64,000 bases of DNA from Paralithodes platypus. Taxonomy: Eukaryota > Arthropoda > Malacostraca > Decapoda > Lithodidae. The DNA is taken from the NCBI GenBank assembly GCA_032716605.1, contig CM064481.1, positions 15,711,902 to 15,775,901 of the forward strand, in the 5' to 3' direction. Numbering within the stretch: position 1 is the first letter of the stretch; every line of letters starts with the position of its first letter. The notes beneath the pieces are model-generated. The model worked only from the letters and a program-made list of their open reading frames with translations, had not been told where the DNA came from and searched no databases. Below are positions 33,778 to 44,429 of the stretch, piece after piece. A program made the position numbers and the translations under genes.

Positions 33778-34265
33778 TTAACCCTTTATTAGCGGCTCAC
33801 CACTTAAGTCGTATTTAATAAAGCTGGACTATGTGGCGGCGCTCGACATAACTCGAGTGGCAATTTCAGCACGTAATGTGGCTGAGAGAGAGAGACAAGT
33901 GGTGGCAGGAGACTAGCGAGCATATGACTGCTCCAGACCACCGCGGCGAACCTACTGACACAAATCTCAGCTCCCTCCCCCGTCGCTCACTCGCTACATA
34001 CTCAATTATGTACCGAAAGTACCAAATTACCTGCTTTTTGCACTCGCGTTGCACGGTTATTGCAAGAAAACTATCCATCATACAAGGATCGTTATGGTGT
34101 CATTCGAAAGCTCTGTTTATGCCCTTTCAGGGATAGATACTTGTTTTACGTTCTGGGTCTTATTTAGGCATGAAAATGATCACGTAAACAGCCCTATTTT
34201 GGCTAAAAACACCCCGCTGGGCGGTACACATAAATAAACCGCATAGGCCGCTCGTAAGGTGTTAA
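33778..34265. mobile_element. TTAA MITE, family 3, copy iii
   Basis: Flanked by TTAA at 33778-33781 and 34262-34265. It has the same structure as the copies at 7139 and 12061, with a few substitutions. It splits the protease of element A just after the active site. Confidence 0.85.
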
Positions 34266-34840
34266 CAAGGTCTGAGAAGCCCCCGTATCACGCAATAGCT
34301 TAACTCCTCGCCTTTCGCCAGCCCACCTCACAAAACCATGCCCTCTATGACCCCCAAAGACGTCGCGGACAGGGTTCGAGCCTTCCGGACTCTTGAACAC
34401 AGGCTGTGTCCCACCCTCTGACGAACTACCCTTGGCAAACTCAGAAAATATAGGCGACACCCCTATGCTGCGGGCCAATGACACAACCTTGTTTGGTGGC
34501 TTGTTCGGACAAGCATTTGCAAAGTGACCCTCCTTGTGACATGCGAAGCACTCTTTACTCTTTGGTTTCCCTTGGGAGTGGGAGGTACCATTAGACTTCT
34601 TATACGGGACGGTATTTGGTTTATGTTCAGTTTTATTGTCAGTGCTAGATGGTTTTGTGTATTTATGTGTATCAAAATTCTTGGGAGGGGGAGGGGTACG
34701 ATCCTTTGCACCCGACTCACTCCTAGCTGCTGCTCCGCACCCTCGAATTAATGACAGTCGGAGGTCAGCCATTTCTGCTGTTTCCTGGAGAGTTCTAGGA
34801 TTTTTTTCCTTTATATTTAATGTTAAGTCCCGCCTGTGCA
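34266..34840 (-). pseudogene. Element A gag C-terminus (zinc knuckle) and protease active site
   Basis: The frame includes ECFACHKEGHFANACPNK, a CCHC knuckle that binds RNA in gag. The protease start follows, with KLLRDTGASQTLL, whose DTG is the catalytic triplet. The frame is offset from the capsid frame by a shift near 34830. The domains are contiguous with gag upstream and with the protease remainder on the other side of the MITE. Confidence 0.85.
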
Positions 34841-35776
34841 CTTAAAGAACTGCTCCAAGAGAACCAGCTCACTCAACTCCTCAAAAGTAGCTGCCCTCTC
34901 AGAATGCAGCCAATGTCGTAGTGCATCAGACAAGTCCCGGGCGTGTTCTAGGAAGGTACTATCCTTGCCCTTAGTAACACCCCGAAACTTCAAGCGGTAA
35001 GTTTCTGGTTGTAACTCATAGGCCCGTAGCACAGCCTTCTTTAGCTCATCATAAACTACACAGGACTCTAAAGGTAGTGCATCATACACTTTTAGCCCCT
35101 TTCCTAGGAGTCTTGATGAAACTAATGCTGCCCACTTTTCCTGAGGCCACTGGTGTTCCTGACACTTCTTCTCAAATCGCATAAAAAACTCAGCCACACA
35201 TAATTCATCGAACACAGGAACTAGTTTAAGCAGGTGCGACAATGATTGGTCCCGATGTCTGTTACCTCCCCCAATATTTCGCCCTGTCACCTCCACTCGA
35301 GATCTCTCCAGCTCCCTGTCAGCCCGATACCTAGTAGACTCTGCCTGCAGTTCAGCCTCTCGTATAGCTGTTCTCTCTGCAGCCTCAGCCTGAGCTCTAG
35401 CAACCTCAGCCTGCACACTAACCTGTCTTTCGGCAGCCTCAACCTGAGCTCTAGCCTGTCTTTCGGCGGCCTCAACCATGGCCATCTCAAGCCGAAACAA
35501 CAAAGTCGCCTCTCCACCCAGGTCTCTCCCTTCTAAACCCAATATCAAAGTCCTCAGCTGATCTTTCCTCATGCCACTTAAACCCTGGTGACCCTGAAGA
35601 CCTGCCACACACTTTAAGCGATACTTATTCAGCTTCAACACCCTGGCAGCGGTAAGGGGCACCTCTAAAAATCTTCTAGCACCCTCCTTGCTATCGACTA
35701 GCCACTCCACAGGTCTTTCTCCCTTCGAGCCCGTATCGTGACCTGACCCATCACTGTGTTCTGATGTATTAGACAT
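34823..35776 (-). CDS. Element A gag, SCAN-like capsid
   Basis: 317 codons from ATG at 35776. Residues about 108-168 are Ala/Glu/Arg-rich heptads (AERQARAQVEAAERQ) and likely form a coiled coil. Residues about 200-312 (WAALVSSRLLGKGLKVYDAL, RAYELQPETYRLKFRGV, FLEHARDLSDALRHWL, ELVLLEQFF) resemble the SCAN dimerisation fold, which is thought to descend from a Gmr1-like capsid. The frame ends at a stop close to the natural continuation, so a one-base change separates it from the zinc-knuckle part. It would form the particle shell. Confidence 0.8.
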   Translation of the reverse strand: MSNTSEHSDGSGHDTGSKGERPVEWLVDSKEGARRFLEVPLTAARVLKLNKYRLKCVAGLQGHQGLSGMRKDQLRTLILGLEGRDLGGEATLLFRLEMAMVEAAERQARAQVEAAERQVSVQAEVARAQAEAAERTAIREAELQAESTRYRADRELERSRVEVTGRNIGGGNRHRDQSLSHLLKLVPVFDELCVAEFFMRFEKKCQEHQWPQEKWAALVSSRLLGKGLKVYDALPLESCVVYDELKKAVLRAYELQPETYRLKFRGVTKGKDSTFLEHARDLSDALRHWLHSERAATFEELSELVLLEQFFKCTGGT

Positions 35777-35873
35777 GTTTGTGTACTGCAGTAATTATCA
35801 CGGTTATAGAATGTGCCTTATCTCCTATGCAAGTATGTATATACTAATGTTATTTAAAGTCTTTAATGTGTTA
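35777..35873 (-). other. Element A leader, inner part
   Basis: Short non-coding leader between gag and the Harbinger-like insertion. Its other half is 37706-37822. Confidence 0.6.
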
Positions 35874-37702
35874 TGGTGGGTTCACACATTCACGTATATT
35901 GCTCCCGTCAGCTCCCGTCTGTTGTAAACGAAGGTATATTGGTAGTTGGCAACCGATTACGTAAAACGTAATGGCATAATACGCAAAACTTTAATGAAAT
36001 TACGGCCAGTCGGGGGGTACTCTCGCATGGCGCGAGTAGAAACGAGTAGCCCACGTGGGTCGGGAATGTTGTGGGTGCGGCCAAGGCCGCGCGGTTGCTG
36101 ATTCGAGTCGAATCAGGAACGTGGCTCGCCCTCACGTATGTCTACGGGGAAACTTACGACCGACCAGGCCACCACGGTCGACTGACCAGAGCATCCTCGT
36201 CGACGTAGCAGCTACCACGTGAGACGAGAGCTGCTCTCGTCAAATCGTAGAAAGTTCCAGTCGAACATGGAAGTATACGTTAGTTAGGCCGCATCTGGCA
36301 GAACCGCCGCACTGCGGGTTGGCGGGAAGACGCGGCATAGTTGTACGAGGGGACAACGGACCAGCGAGGGACCCTCCAGTCACACCTCTCACCACACCGG
36401 AGCAGCAACCAACAAGCCAACCCTGCCACCCTCTGCACCCTGCCGAAAACAAATCGTAGCAGCGAAACGACTGCACCTATGGCTTTCATATTTTTACACA
36501 TTTACCTTACCCTTTAGGCTACCCACCACAAAAATCCCAAATCCCTCCTCCCACCCACTCGCTGACTGTCGGTCCCGTCAGAAGGAAAAAAAAAGGAAAA
36601 TCTGTGGCGGCGAAACGACTGCACCAATCGGTTCCATATTTTGTGACAAGTCTCTACCCTTCTGCCTTCCCCCACCACACCCCCAACCTCCTCCACCACC
36701 ACCTTCTAGCGTATCCGTACGAAGAAAAGGAAAAAAAAAGGAATCTGTGCGGCGAAACGACTGCACCAATCGGTTCCATATTTGTGTGACAAGTCTCTTA
36801 CCCTTCTGCCTTCCCCCCACCACACCCCCAACCTCCTCCCACCACCCACTTCTAGCGTATCCGTACGAAGGAAAGGAAAAAAAGGAAAATCCGTGGTGGC
36901 GAAACTACCTCACCAATCGGCTTCATATGTGTAACACAAGTCAATTACTACCTTCCCCCAACCAACCAAAACCCTCCCACCCATACATTCCGATACCATA
37001 CAAGTCTGTAGTCTATAGTGTCTTTTCAGCTACTTTCGGGACCATCGGGGACCTGATTTCTGGCGAGGGGAGTGTTTTTTTTACCATTTCTCTCCCAACT
37101 TATAGATTTAGCCAAAAAAAAAAAAAAAAATATGGCACTGGCACACCGTCAAAATTGGCTGGCACTCAGCGGGTTACTCCTCCAGGATGAATTCCTCGAT
37201 GTTACTCCTCCAGGATGAATTCCTCGATGTTTCATGGTGGATGAAGGACTGGGAATGGGAATGGTGTGGCCATTCCTGCCCTTTGTAGTTCCCAGATTCC
37301 AACCCAGACCTACGTGGTTGACAAAGACTGTCTTTGTCTGTGTTTGGTCAGACGGGGTGTGCCTACGATTGGCCAGAACCGGTCCAGGTACGACCTAACA
37401 AATCCCAAGACATGCGGCCTCTACGCCGGTCTTGAGGGGGCGTGGCATGGGCGTGGCCTGTGTTCCCGCAAATCGTGCAGCCCATGAGGTCGAACGGGGC
37501 TATGCTTACGCACGTCGCAAACACGTACGTAGTTCAATACGACTCCATTACGTCTGACGTAACACTGGCCCCGTTACGCTAAGTCTGTCGGGAAGTGCAA
37601 TAGACGTGAAGAACGGCGTTCACGGAAGAAACTACTCGCGTCTTTACATAAATTGGCGATACGCCGGACGGGAGCAATATACGTGAATGTGTGAACCCAC
37701 CA
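35874..37702. mobile_element. Non-autonomous DNA transposon with 36-bp TIRs (Harbinger-like)
   Basis: Left end TGGTGGGTTCACACATTCAC at 35874. The right end at 37702 is its exact inverse for 36 bases. The flank tta occurs at 35871-35873 and 37703-37705, as PIF/Harbinger elements make TWA duplications. No transposase is visible. The interior holds GC-rich unique sequence (35920-36440 and 37150-37660) and a copy of tandem element F (36440-37030). It lies in the leader of element A. Confidence 0.65.
36440..37030. repeat. Tandem-repeat element F, copy in the Harbinger-like element
   Basis: Four units of about 145 bp, at roughly 36456, 36602, 36748 and 36893, carry the same ggcgaaacgactgcacc core as the copy at 13330. 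It ends ctatagtgtctttt, as that copy does. An A-run of about 17 bases lies shortly after, near 37113. No gene. Confidence 0.65.
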
Positions 37703-37808
37703 TTATATTGGTTGCTCCAAAAAAAAAATCTATGTCCACTGTATTCCTCTAATCATAAGGAATCTCAAAACAAATGACCACTATATTCCTCTGTTCAGTA
37801 AATCCTAT

Positions 37809-37820
37809 GCAAGGTCGCCA
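37809..37820 (-). promoter_or_regulatory. Element A primer-binding site
   Basis: The minus strand reads TGGCGACCTTGC two bases after the 5' LTR end (ACGTAACA). This is the expected position of a tRNA primer site. Confidence 0.7.
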
Positions 37821-37822
37821 TT

Positions 37823-39878
37823 TGTTACGTCCTGGGATATATAAACACTGGGCTCTTTCTATTGGACTAGGTATGCGGCAACAAGCAACAACGTAAAACG
37901 CTAGATCCAACCCTTATCTATAAACCCAGGCAACAAACCACCCTAAACCGTCAAGAGTCCTGCCTGGACAACGAGGTATCCTATGACTCGGTTACAGGGT
38001 GCACGCACTATAGACTGCTGATAGTCAAGCAGGCTATATAAAAGATCACACAATTTAGTTGACTTAAAGCTTCAAGGAAAAGATCGATAACGGAATTAAA
38101 TTGCAGAAACAATTTAATAACAAACTAGAAGAAAGTACATTTAACGTTACGTTAATTAATACAACTAATCACCCCTGCGTGAAAGAAGGTGAAAGCAAAC
38201 AGTCCTCAAAACATCGTACAGGTAGACAAGATGCGGGTTTCTAAACTGCATGCGGCTACTGTAGGATCTGATGCTTAGCAAAGAAAGTACGTTACGGATT
38301 TAGAGAACTCTTAACTCATAAGCAGGAATAAATACTAGTGATAGGACATACAGTGTATAATGGCATAGGTATAATTAAATAAAGGCAGCAACTCGCAACA
38401 TAACCACATACAGGTGTGCTTCTCACTCTTAGTCAGGCAAGCCTGCTCGGACAGAGTCTCTAATCCACACCCTGACTCACAATGCTCACAAAAACGGTAA
38501 ACTGTGGCACAATAACAAGCATACAGAGATAATAAACCCCTAGCTGTTAATCTGCCAGGTGGCAGAGGTCTAGCCGGAAGGATATAGGCTTTGGATACCC
38601 GGGCTGAGCCACCTGCTCTAGCCTAGGGACGTTCCCAGGTCTTGTTTTGTAGATGTTTAGGTGACAATCACCACGGTCGATCTGGGGATCCGCCGCTGAT
38701 GAGCTCGTCCTGGAATCTTTACGACTGAATTTCTTACGATTCTTTACAGGACTGAACATGCCATTTTTATCGGCAATAGCTCAGAGAAGAGTGTTGAGAG
38801 GGGAGAAGGTCTGTGCACCAAATTACTCTAATTGAAAGGGTGCTCTCTTGAGAGACTCAGATCGCAAGTATCTGACTCTCTCCTGGCGACCCTAAAACAA
38901 AAGCAAGACGTGCTAGTGCAGTGCTGAGTGGACTAGGCAATGGCCCTCACACAACACAACGCTAGACACACAGGGACACAGACAAGAAAATGCCCCCAGA
39001 CTCCCGCGGGTATCCTAGCAAAGTCGTGCGGGTCCACGGGACTCGCACCAGCAGACTTTACTTAAAGGATCGCAAAAAGCCTCCCCTCCGGTCTAGCCCC
39101 TGCTAACCTGACACAAGAACACACTAGCAAGCATGAAACCACCAAATATGAGACAACAAAAAAGCTTCCTAGGTCTCATTAACATAAGGCCCAAAACCCT
39201 AACTAGTTATCTGAGAGCTCGTCGTTAATACAATAATAGATATAAGGTCTATCAAGGGGATGGGATAATTAAATAGATTGGTGAAGTAGTGGAAAGAAGG
39301 TATACAAAGTAAGAGAGAACGTTTCTAAGTGGGGTTGAGAGGGATAGATATCAAGGGGGTCCGAAGGGTACGACAATGAGGTGAGCTCTGAGTCTTGAAT
39401 CTGTCTGGACCCCACCCTAGGCATGCAGAATACATCCCAGGCTTGGCAACACTCAACACAGTTGCCTGGTCAAAATCCTCTACCCCGGGTGTGAGTCGAA
39501 ACTAAGCCTAACGTTGCAATCAAATGCATGTGGCAGCGCTTCAGGCTCGTCCCAAGCTGGTCTCTCCGCGCGAAGCAACGTCCCAAGCCGGTCTCTCTCT
39601 CCGGCTCGTCTCTTCCCGCTCTCACTAGACTTACATCTTATATATTATAATGAAACAATCAACTATCGAGAATAAAATATACTAAGATGCGTTGGTTAAG
39701 AATAAGGGCAGCTTCAAGCTGTGAAACATCATAAGAATATCCCAGACATTAGTTACATTGTCGTAGGATATATACTAAGGGAAAGCCTGCCGGCCGGCTA
39801 CCACCAGCCGGTTTCTAAACGGCTGGGCAGCCGACGCGCGTGCATGCCCGCACGTGGTTACTATGCAGAAGCGTCACA
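37823..39878 (-). repeat. Element A 5' LTR with a 164-bp insert
   Basis: Matches 9311-11209 along its whole length, except for an insertion at 38643-38806 flanked by aggtct (38637-38642 and 38807-38812). It starts TGTGACGC and ends GTAACA on the minus strand. After 39878 family-C LTR sequence resumes with agtt. No gene of its own. Confidence 0.85.
38643..38806 (-). other. 164-bp insertion of unknown origin in the LTR
   Basis: Absent from the other LTR and bounded by a 6-bp repeat. On the minus strand an ATG at 38759 opens 38 codons with a natural-looking composition (MFSPVKNRKKFSRKDSRTSS start, then ADPQIDRGDCHLNIYK). It could be an exon-like or cDNA fragment, or an unclassified short element. 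I do not recognise it. Confidence 0.5.
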
Positions 39879-42140
39879 AGTTATTATACGGGAGACCATC
39901 AATGTTACTTATAGATTCAAATTCACTGTTAGATTTATTACTGGTAGCTCTGGTGCACAAGTAGTAGTTCACAGACTAGACATGCATATTTTAGAGCACG
40001 GGAATTCTAGTAACCTCAGGGGGTACTGATCTAAGTTTTATATTCTTATGGCAGAAACACATAGAACGCAAATCAGTGGGCGAACATTAGATATCACTAG
40101 GGTTTCACTTCTAGGTAATAATATCTGGATATATGGGTAATTACGAGAGTTAATATCGCCTGTTAATTAATAAACACTGATACGCTTAGCACTTCCTAAT
40201 GGAATGGTTATATGTGAATTATACTGGGGCAAAGATATAGCCACTTCGTAGAAATATTAATAAGTGAGTCTCTAAATAGTACTGTAACACTGTAGCACTA
40301 ATAGAGTAAATCTTGGGTAGTATTTGATTGGTCTGGTCCTGGTTATCTTGCGTCCGTGATGTTGGGGGCCAACGACTGGTTCCGCGGCCGTCCAGGTGGT
40401 CCATATGTAGGAAGTTCTCAAGTACGTGGACAGGTCCTTCTATCTAGATCTGCCACGGAGTCTGCCGGCTCTGGAACTCAATTCTCAGCAATCAACAATG
40501 ATAGAGCTCGAGGTCGACTCTGGTGACCAACCTGGGTTGGTTCGGTTTTGGACCCTGTAGGCCATAGGGATCTCGAGTTATGATGGACTTATTTGAGCTC
40601 TCAATTGATACGGGAACTAGGTAAGGTGGTGATTACTGTTGTGGCACATGGCTATATGGAGCCTTCATAATGGAATATAACTGAGCCTTAGTAAGAGGTA
40701 CTATTTTGGCTATACTGGAAGTATTTAGGGGAGAGAGACTGGATCTACTTTGCGAGGAGGATTGGGACAGCTGTGATAGGAGCGTCTCTCTTAGATTGTT
40801 CAATCTTCATTCTATGGTATAGCTGAGGTGCTAATTTGGTTATCAGAGTATGCAAGAAAGGTTAATGGGTTATTGTGGGTTAATAGAGGTTAGTAAAGGT
40901 GTTAGTCATACATGGTTAGTTCATTGATAGGAAGAATTCCTGTGCTACCTGGCAATGACCCGGAAGTCAAAACAGGGGTCAGGTATACCTCCGCAGGGGT
41001 GGGGGTCTCCCTCCTCGGGTGGGTGAAAAGGGGGAGGTGCGCGTCCTCTCTCTGTGATGGTCGTCCGGGCGGCTGTGCTGGGGACTTGCCATATTACAAG
41101 TGTTTGTAATAACCCTCTGTTTATGAGACAGATGTGGGTGTTCGTAATACTAAAACCGAAGGTGCCTTGACCAGCTGGTTTAATTGGTTGGGTTGTTAAT
41201 TGCATGGTTTGTTGGATGTGTGGGAGACTGGGTTGCTAACTCTGCCATATTTATCTGAAAGTATGGCAATAGAAGTTAGTCACTGGCGAGGCGGCTAGCC
41301 TCACACTGACGATCATTTGGTACAGGGTTGTGAATGGGTTGTGAGGGAATAGATGGCATGCAAAGGGTTAGTAAAGTTCTAATGGTGTTCCTTCCTACTG
41401 GGGGAAGGTAGGCTGGATAGGAGTATATATACGAAAGGTTTGAGAATGTTAGTAACGGAAAAGTTAAGGATATTCAGGGGGTGTGGTGGAGAGGCTAGGT
41501 TAGGAGGGAGTGGAGGAGCGTGGGGGATTAACGAGAGGGAGAGGGTTAAGGAGGGCTACGTGGAAGTTTGACCCTAAGGTCTCTGGGCGTAGGGGTGGCA
41601 TTAGACTACAGTTGGTATCGTAGCCTGGGGGTTAATGACAGGGAAGGTATGTTAGCCAAACGCTACCGGGGGATGAGCAATATGGGGTGGTATATGAGTC
41701 TGGAAAGGATAGAATCATGTGGACTGTGGGGCTGTGGGGAAGAGGAGGTTAACTGTAGGTGTGTGCTTGACTGTGGATACAAGTAGAGAAAAACATGGTG
41801 TATTATTACTCGTCAATACGAGGGGTTATGGACACTATTATTTGACACGATTTCTTGCTGATCTAGTTGTCCCTGGGAACTGCGTTTTCTATGAAATATA
41901 GACCAAAGAAAGCGGCAGTTCGTAGGGGTACTTAGTTATTGTTTCGTGGTAGATATGTGTCGAGACAATGGTAAAAAAGGGTTATCTATACAATCTCTGG
42001 TTGGGGTAAGAATTAGAGTTACTGCATGGTGGCTAACATCTTCAGTTATTATCTCTGTCTAGGTCTTATAGGAATAATGGTTATATATACAATGGTGTAC
42101 CCATGGGTATCATAGTTCCTTATCAATTATGACATGGGGG
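39879..42140 (-). mobile_element. Family-C LTR, remainder
   Basis: Continues from 9310. It matches the element B LTR in inverse orientation in blocks (for example gttgggggccaacgactggt at 40360 against B near 16125) with more divergence. It ends near 42140, where the DIRS-type gag frame begins. The 5' part of the LTR is not clearly alignable to B. No gene. The exact terminus at the gag junction is uncertain. Confidence 0.6.
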
Positions 42141-43773
42141 TTAACATATTACTTCTCGGAAATCACTATTAGTAATGGAATCCCCCACTACTCTCATACA
42201 TTCAGACAGGTGTCTATTTAGTAGAAAATTAGAAAGAAGCCTATGGGCCTTTTGACGTGCTTTCAGGTCCTTCTCAAGAAGAAACTGGGATGGGGTAGAC
42301 AGCAGAGGATCAGTTAGCGGACGACAAATTATTTTAGGGCCCCGTAGAAACTCCCAGGAGCTAGTTGGTAGTGAATTGTCAGATCTTATATGACAAGGAG
42401 CAAATTTATGGTCCTCATTTGGAAGCTTACCAGTGGATCTGTCAGTCAGGGATAAAGCAAATTTGGCAGCCTCTGCTGCCCATTCCACCCACGGACCGTG
42501 GTCCACACCTTCTAAGGTAAACATGGGAGACTGAGGGTCCGTAGCAACAGTTTCTATCTTTGTAGGACACACTGAGGAAAGTGACTTTATGGCATTATGA
42601 GCGTCAAGCTTCGAGAAATCAGACCAAGGCTTCAAGGATTTCATGGCAGAAAATACTGGAGAAGGTTTGTACACGAAAAATTGAATATCAGACATGGAAG
42701 GGAAAGGAGACACGACCACGTCCAACACTCGTCCCTCAGTGTCCTTTGCCCGCAGTTGTTTCAACTCATTTACTTCAACGACCCATGATGGAGGTACCGG
42801 GTAAAGCTCAGCGATCCCCGTTTCTGCACCTTCTGGTGTCAAAGGTCCAGTGACTGGTTGCCAAACTCGGGCAGGGCCGTACAGCAAAGGCATTGGTTTT
42901 TTGGGCAACTCTGGGTCCACTTCCAGGGCAACTGGAGTAATCGGGGCTAGGAATAGCCCCGACCTGTCAAGGGTGGAAATTATTGGATTCATTGGTTTAG
43001 GAGCACTATGGTCGATTGAATCTGAGGGGCGAGGCGGCGTGGTGGTCTTAAATTGTACAGGGACAGGTTGTAAAGGAATAGTTGGCAGTGTAGGGGGCAC
43101 CAGCCAGTGTAGGGGGCACCTGGGGCGTCAGAGACTCTTGTATCTGACTAAATTTAGGATCAATTGCATTGAGCACTTCTGTTTGGAACAAAGTTTCTAA
43201 CCTGGAGGTAAGCTTATCAGTTATGGCTACGGCCACCCTTTCTACAAGTTCATCAAAAGATAGAATTTCAGTGTCGGAGGGCAGGTCTGGTTGCTCCTCA
43301 CAGGAAGCTGGGGAAGGATCAGAGGCATGGGGCCCCCTGTCCTCCGGGTCGGAAAGAACCGGAGCCCCCATCTCTCCGAGGTATTCTGTCCCATCCTGTC
43401 CCTCGCTATCATCTACATAGTTCACATTAAAATCATCGTAAGGCACCTCCTCCTCCACACTACCTGACGTTTCCGAATGAAAGGGATCGGGCTGGGGTTG
43501 TTGTGGTTCTAGTTGTATGGGAAGGGCCTGTTCCATAAACTCTGAAAACACTTGTCCCACTGGGGATGATTGAGAGTGATGGACCTCGGCAGTGGTATAA
43601 GGTGGCGGGGTAGGACTTGGTGAGAGGTGCACCGTATCAGCAGTGCTACTAAATGACACATCTTTATCTAGGTCAAGCTTAACACGTTTGGGGAGAGGAC
43701 AGTGAGGGGGGGGAAGTGTCTTTTGATTTTGTAGGTATAGACCTCTTTTTAGAGGATGCTGGGGAAGACACAT
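42141..43773 (-). pseudogene. DIRS-type gag-like protein, copy D2, C-terminal part
   Basis: Two overlapping frames, 43048-43773 and 42141-43100, carry an acidic Pro/Glu-rich stretch. A conserved core follows: WVVEVNELKQLRAKDTEGR, FKPWSDF-like LKPWSDFSKLDAHNAIKSL, and ARQKAHRLLSNFLLNRHLSE. The D1 copy has the same core (WIIEMDELRHLRAKDAQG, FKPWSDLNKADGHNAIKSL, LRQRAHRLLANVI). The frame ends in family-C LTR sequence at 42141, where D1 continues. This is the probable structural protein of a DIRS-type element. Assignment rests on its neighbour's RT and recombinase. Confidence 0.65.
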
Positions 43774-43825
43774 AGCTTCGAGAGCATTGGGACGTGTTTT
43801 CTGGAATAAATGTTTAAAGAAATGT

Positions 43826-44206
43826 TTAATAAATGTTTAAGAAATAAATATAGTCCCTACTGGCAATGTCTGGGACTTTTTTCAAAGTTGATGATATATA
43901 AACTCTTACCTCATCCCAAATGTTCAGCAATACCTGAGTCGCACCCGCTGCTGTTATATGGCCACTCGGATTGTGGTAGTGTTTCACGAAGAGTGGACAA
44001 TTTGTACACTTTTTAGGAGCCCACTTAGCCAATGTACAATCTACACAAGACACATGGCGTACACATTTCGTATGGCCAAGAAGGGAAAATTTGTCACATC
44101 TTGTGACCCCGCACCACTGCACCATGTTCGAGGCTGAAGTCGTCGTTTTGGGTCCCGACATCCTCTCAGGTGTAGAAAAACCTGAGAAGCCACTCTCCGA
44201 TCCCAC
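43826..44206 (-). pseudogene. DIRS-type gag N-terminal Cys/His domain, copy D2
   Basis: 126 codons carry a Cys/His cluster (WCGVTRCDKF, HTKCVRHVSCVDC, PKKCTNCPLFV, HYHNP) that repeats, residue spacing included, in the D1 protein at about 51790-51900. It is likely a zinc-binding nucleic-acid domain. The frame ends ...YIYFLNIY close to D1's NYVSFLEI, then breaks before 43773. Homology between the two copies supports real coding. Confidence 0.65.
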
Positions 44207-44429
44207 TGGAGAGGGCCACTCGCCTGTCCGGCGATCCAGGATGTGGGTGACTACTGGAGCTGATCACGGTTGTGGCTCGGGTGAGGGGGCGTAGATGACT
44301 GTGGAGAGCTATGGCCCACCTGTCATAGAAAAGGCCAAGAATCAATGTTACATAATATAAGAGCAAAGAACAAAATCATGTACCAGTTCATTATGTATAA
44401 GGCCCATGTAATATCGAGTAGCTTGTTGG

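Larger units (their letters stand above)
9311..39878 (-). mobile_element. Element A: Gmr1-like Gypsy LTR retrotransposon, heavily nested
   Basis: Minus-strand element with LTRs at 37823-39878 (5') and 9311-11209 (3'). The 4-bp flank agtt occurs at 9307-9310 and 39879-39882. Order of parts on the minus strand: primer-binding site, leader, gag, protease, integrase, reverse transcriptase, RNase H, polypurine tract. Integrase before reverse transcriptase, together with the SCAN-like capsid, is the Gmr1 layout. Later insertions are a Harbinger-like element in the leader, a MITE in the protease and hAT1 in the RNase H. Without them the element would be roughly 9 kb. It is inserted in a family-C LTR. 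Confidence 0.85.

Noticed and set aside
38680..38760. Box C/D snoRNA in the 164-bp insertion (tgatga and ctga)
   Set aside because: The bases before TGATGA and the lack of a terminal stem do not fit, and short motifs occur by chance.
42141..42160. Perfect target duplication for the family-C LTR
   Set aside because: The sequences beside 9023 and after 42140 share no convincing short repeat, so the nesting of this LTR in D2 remains unproven.
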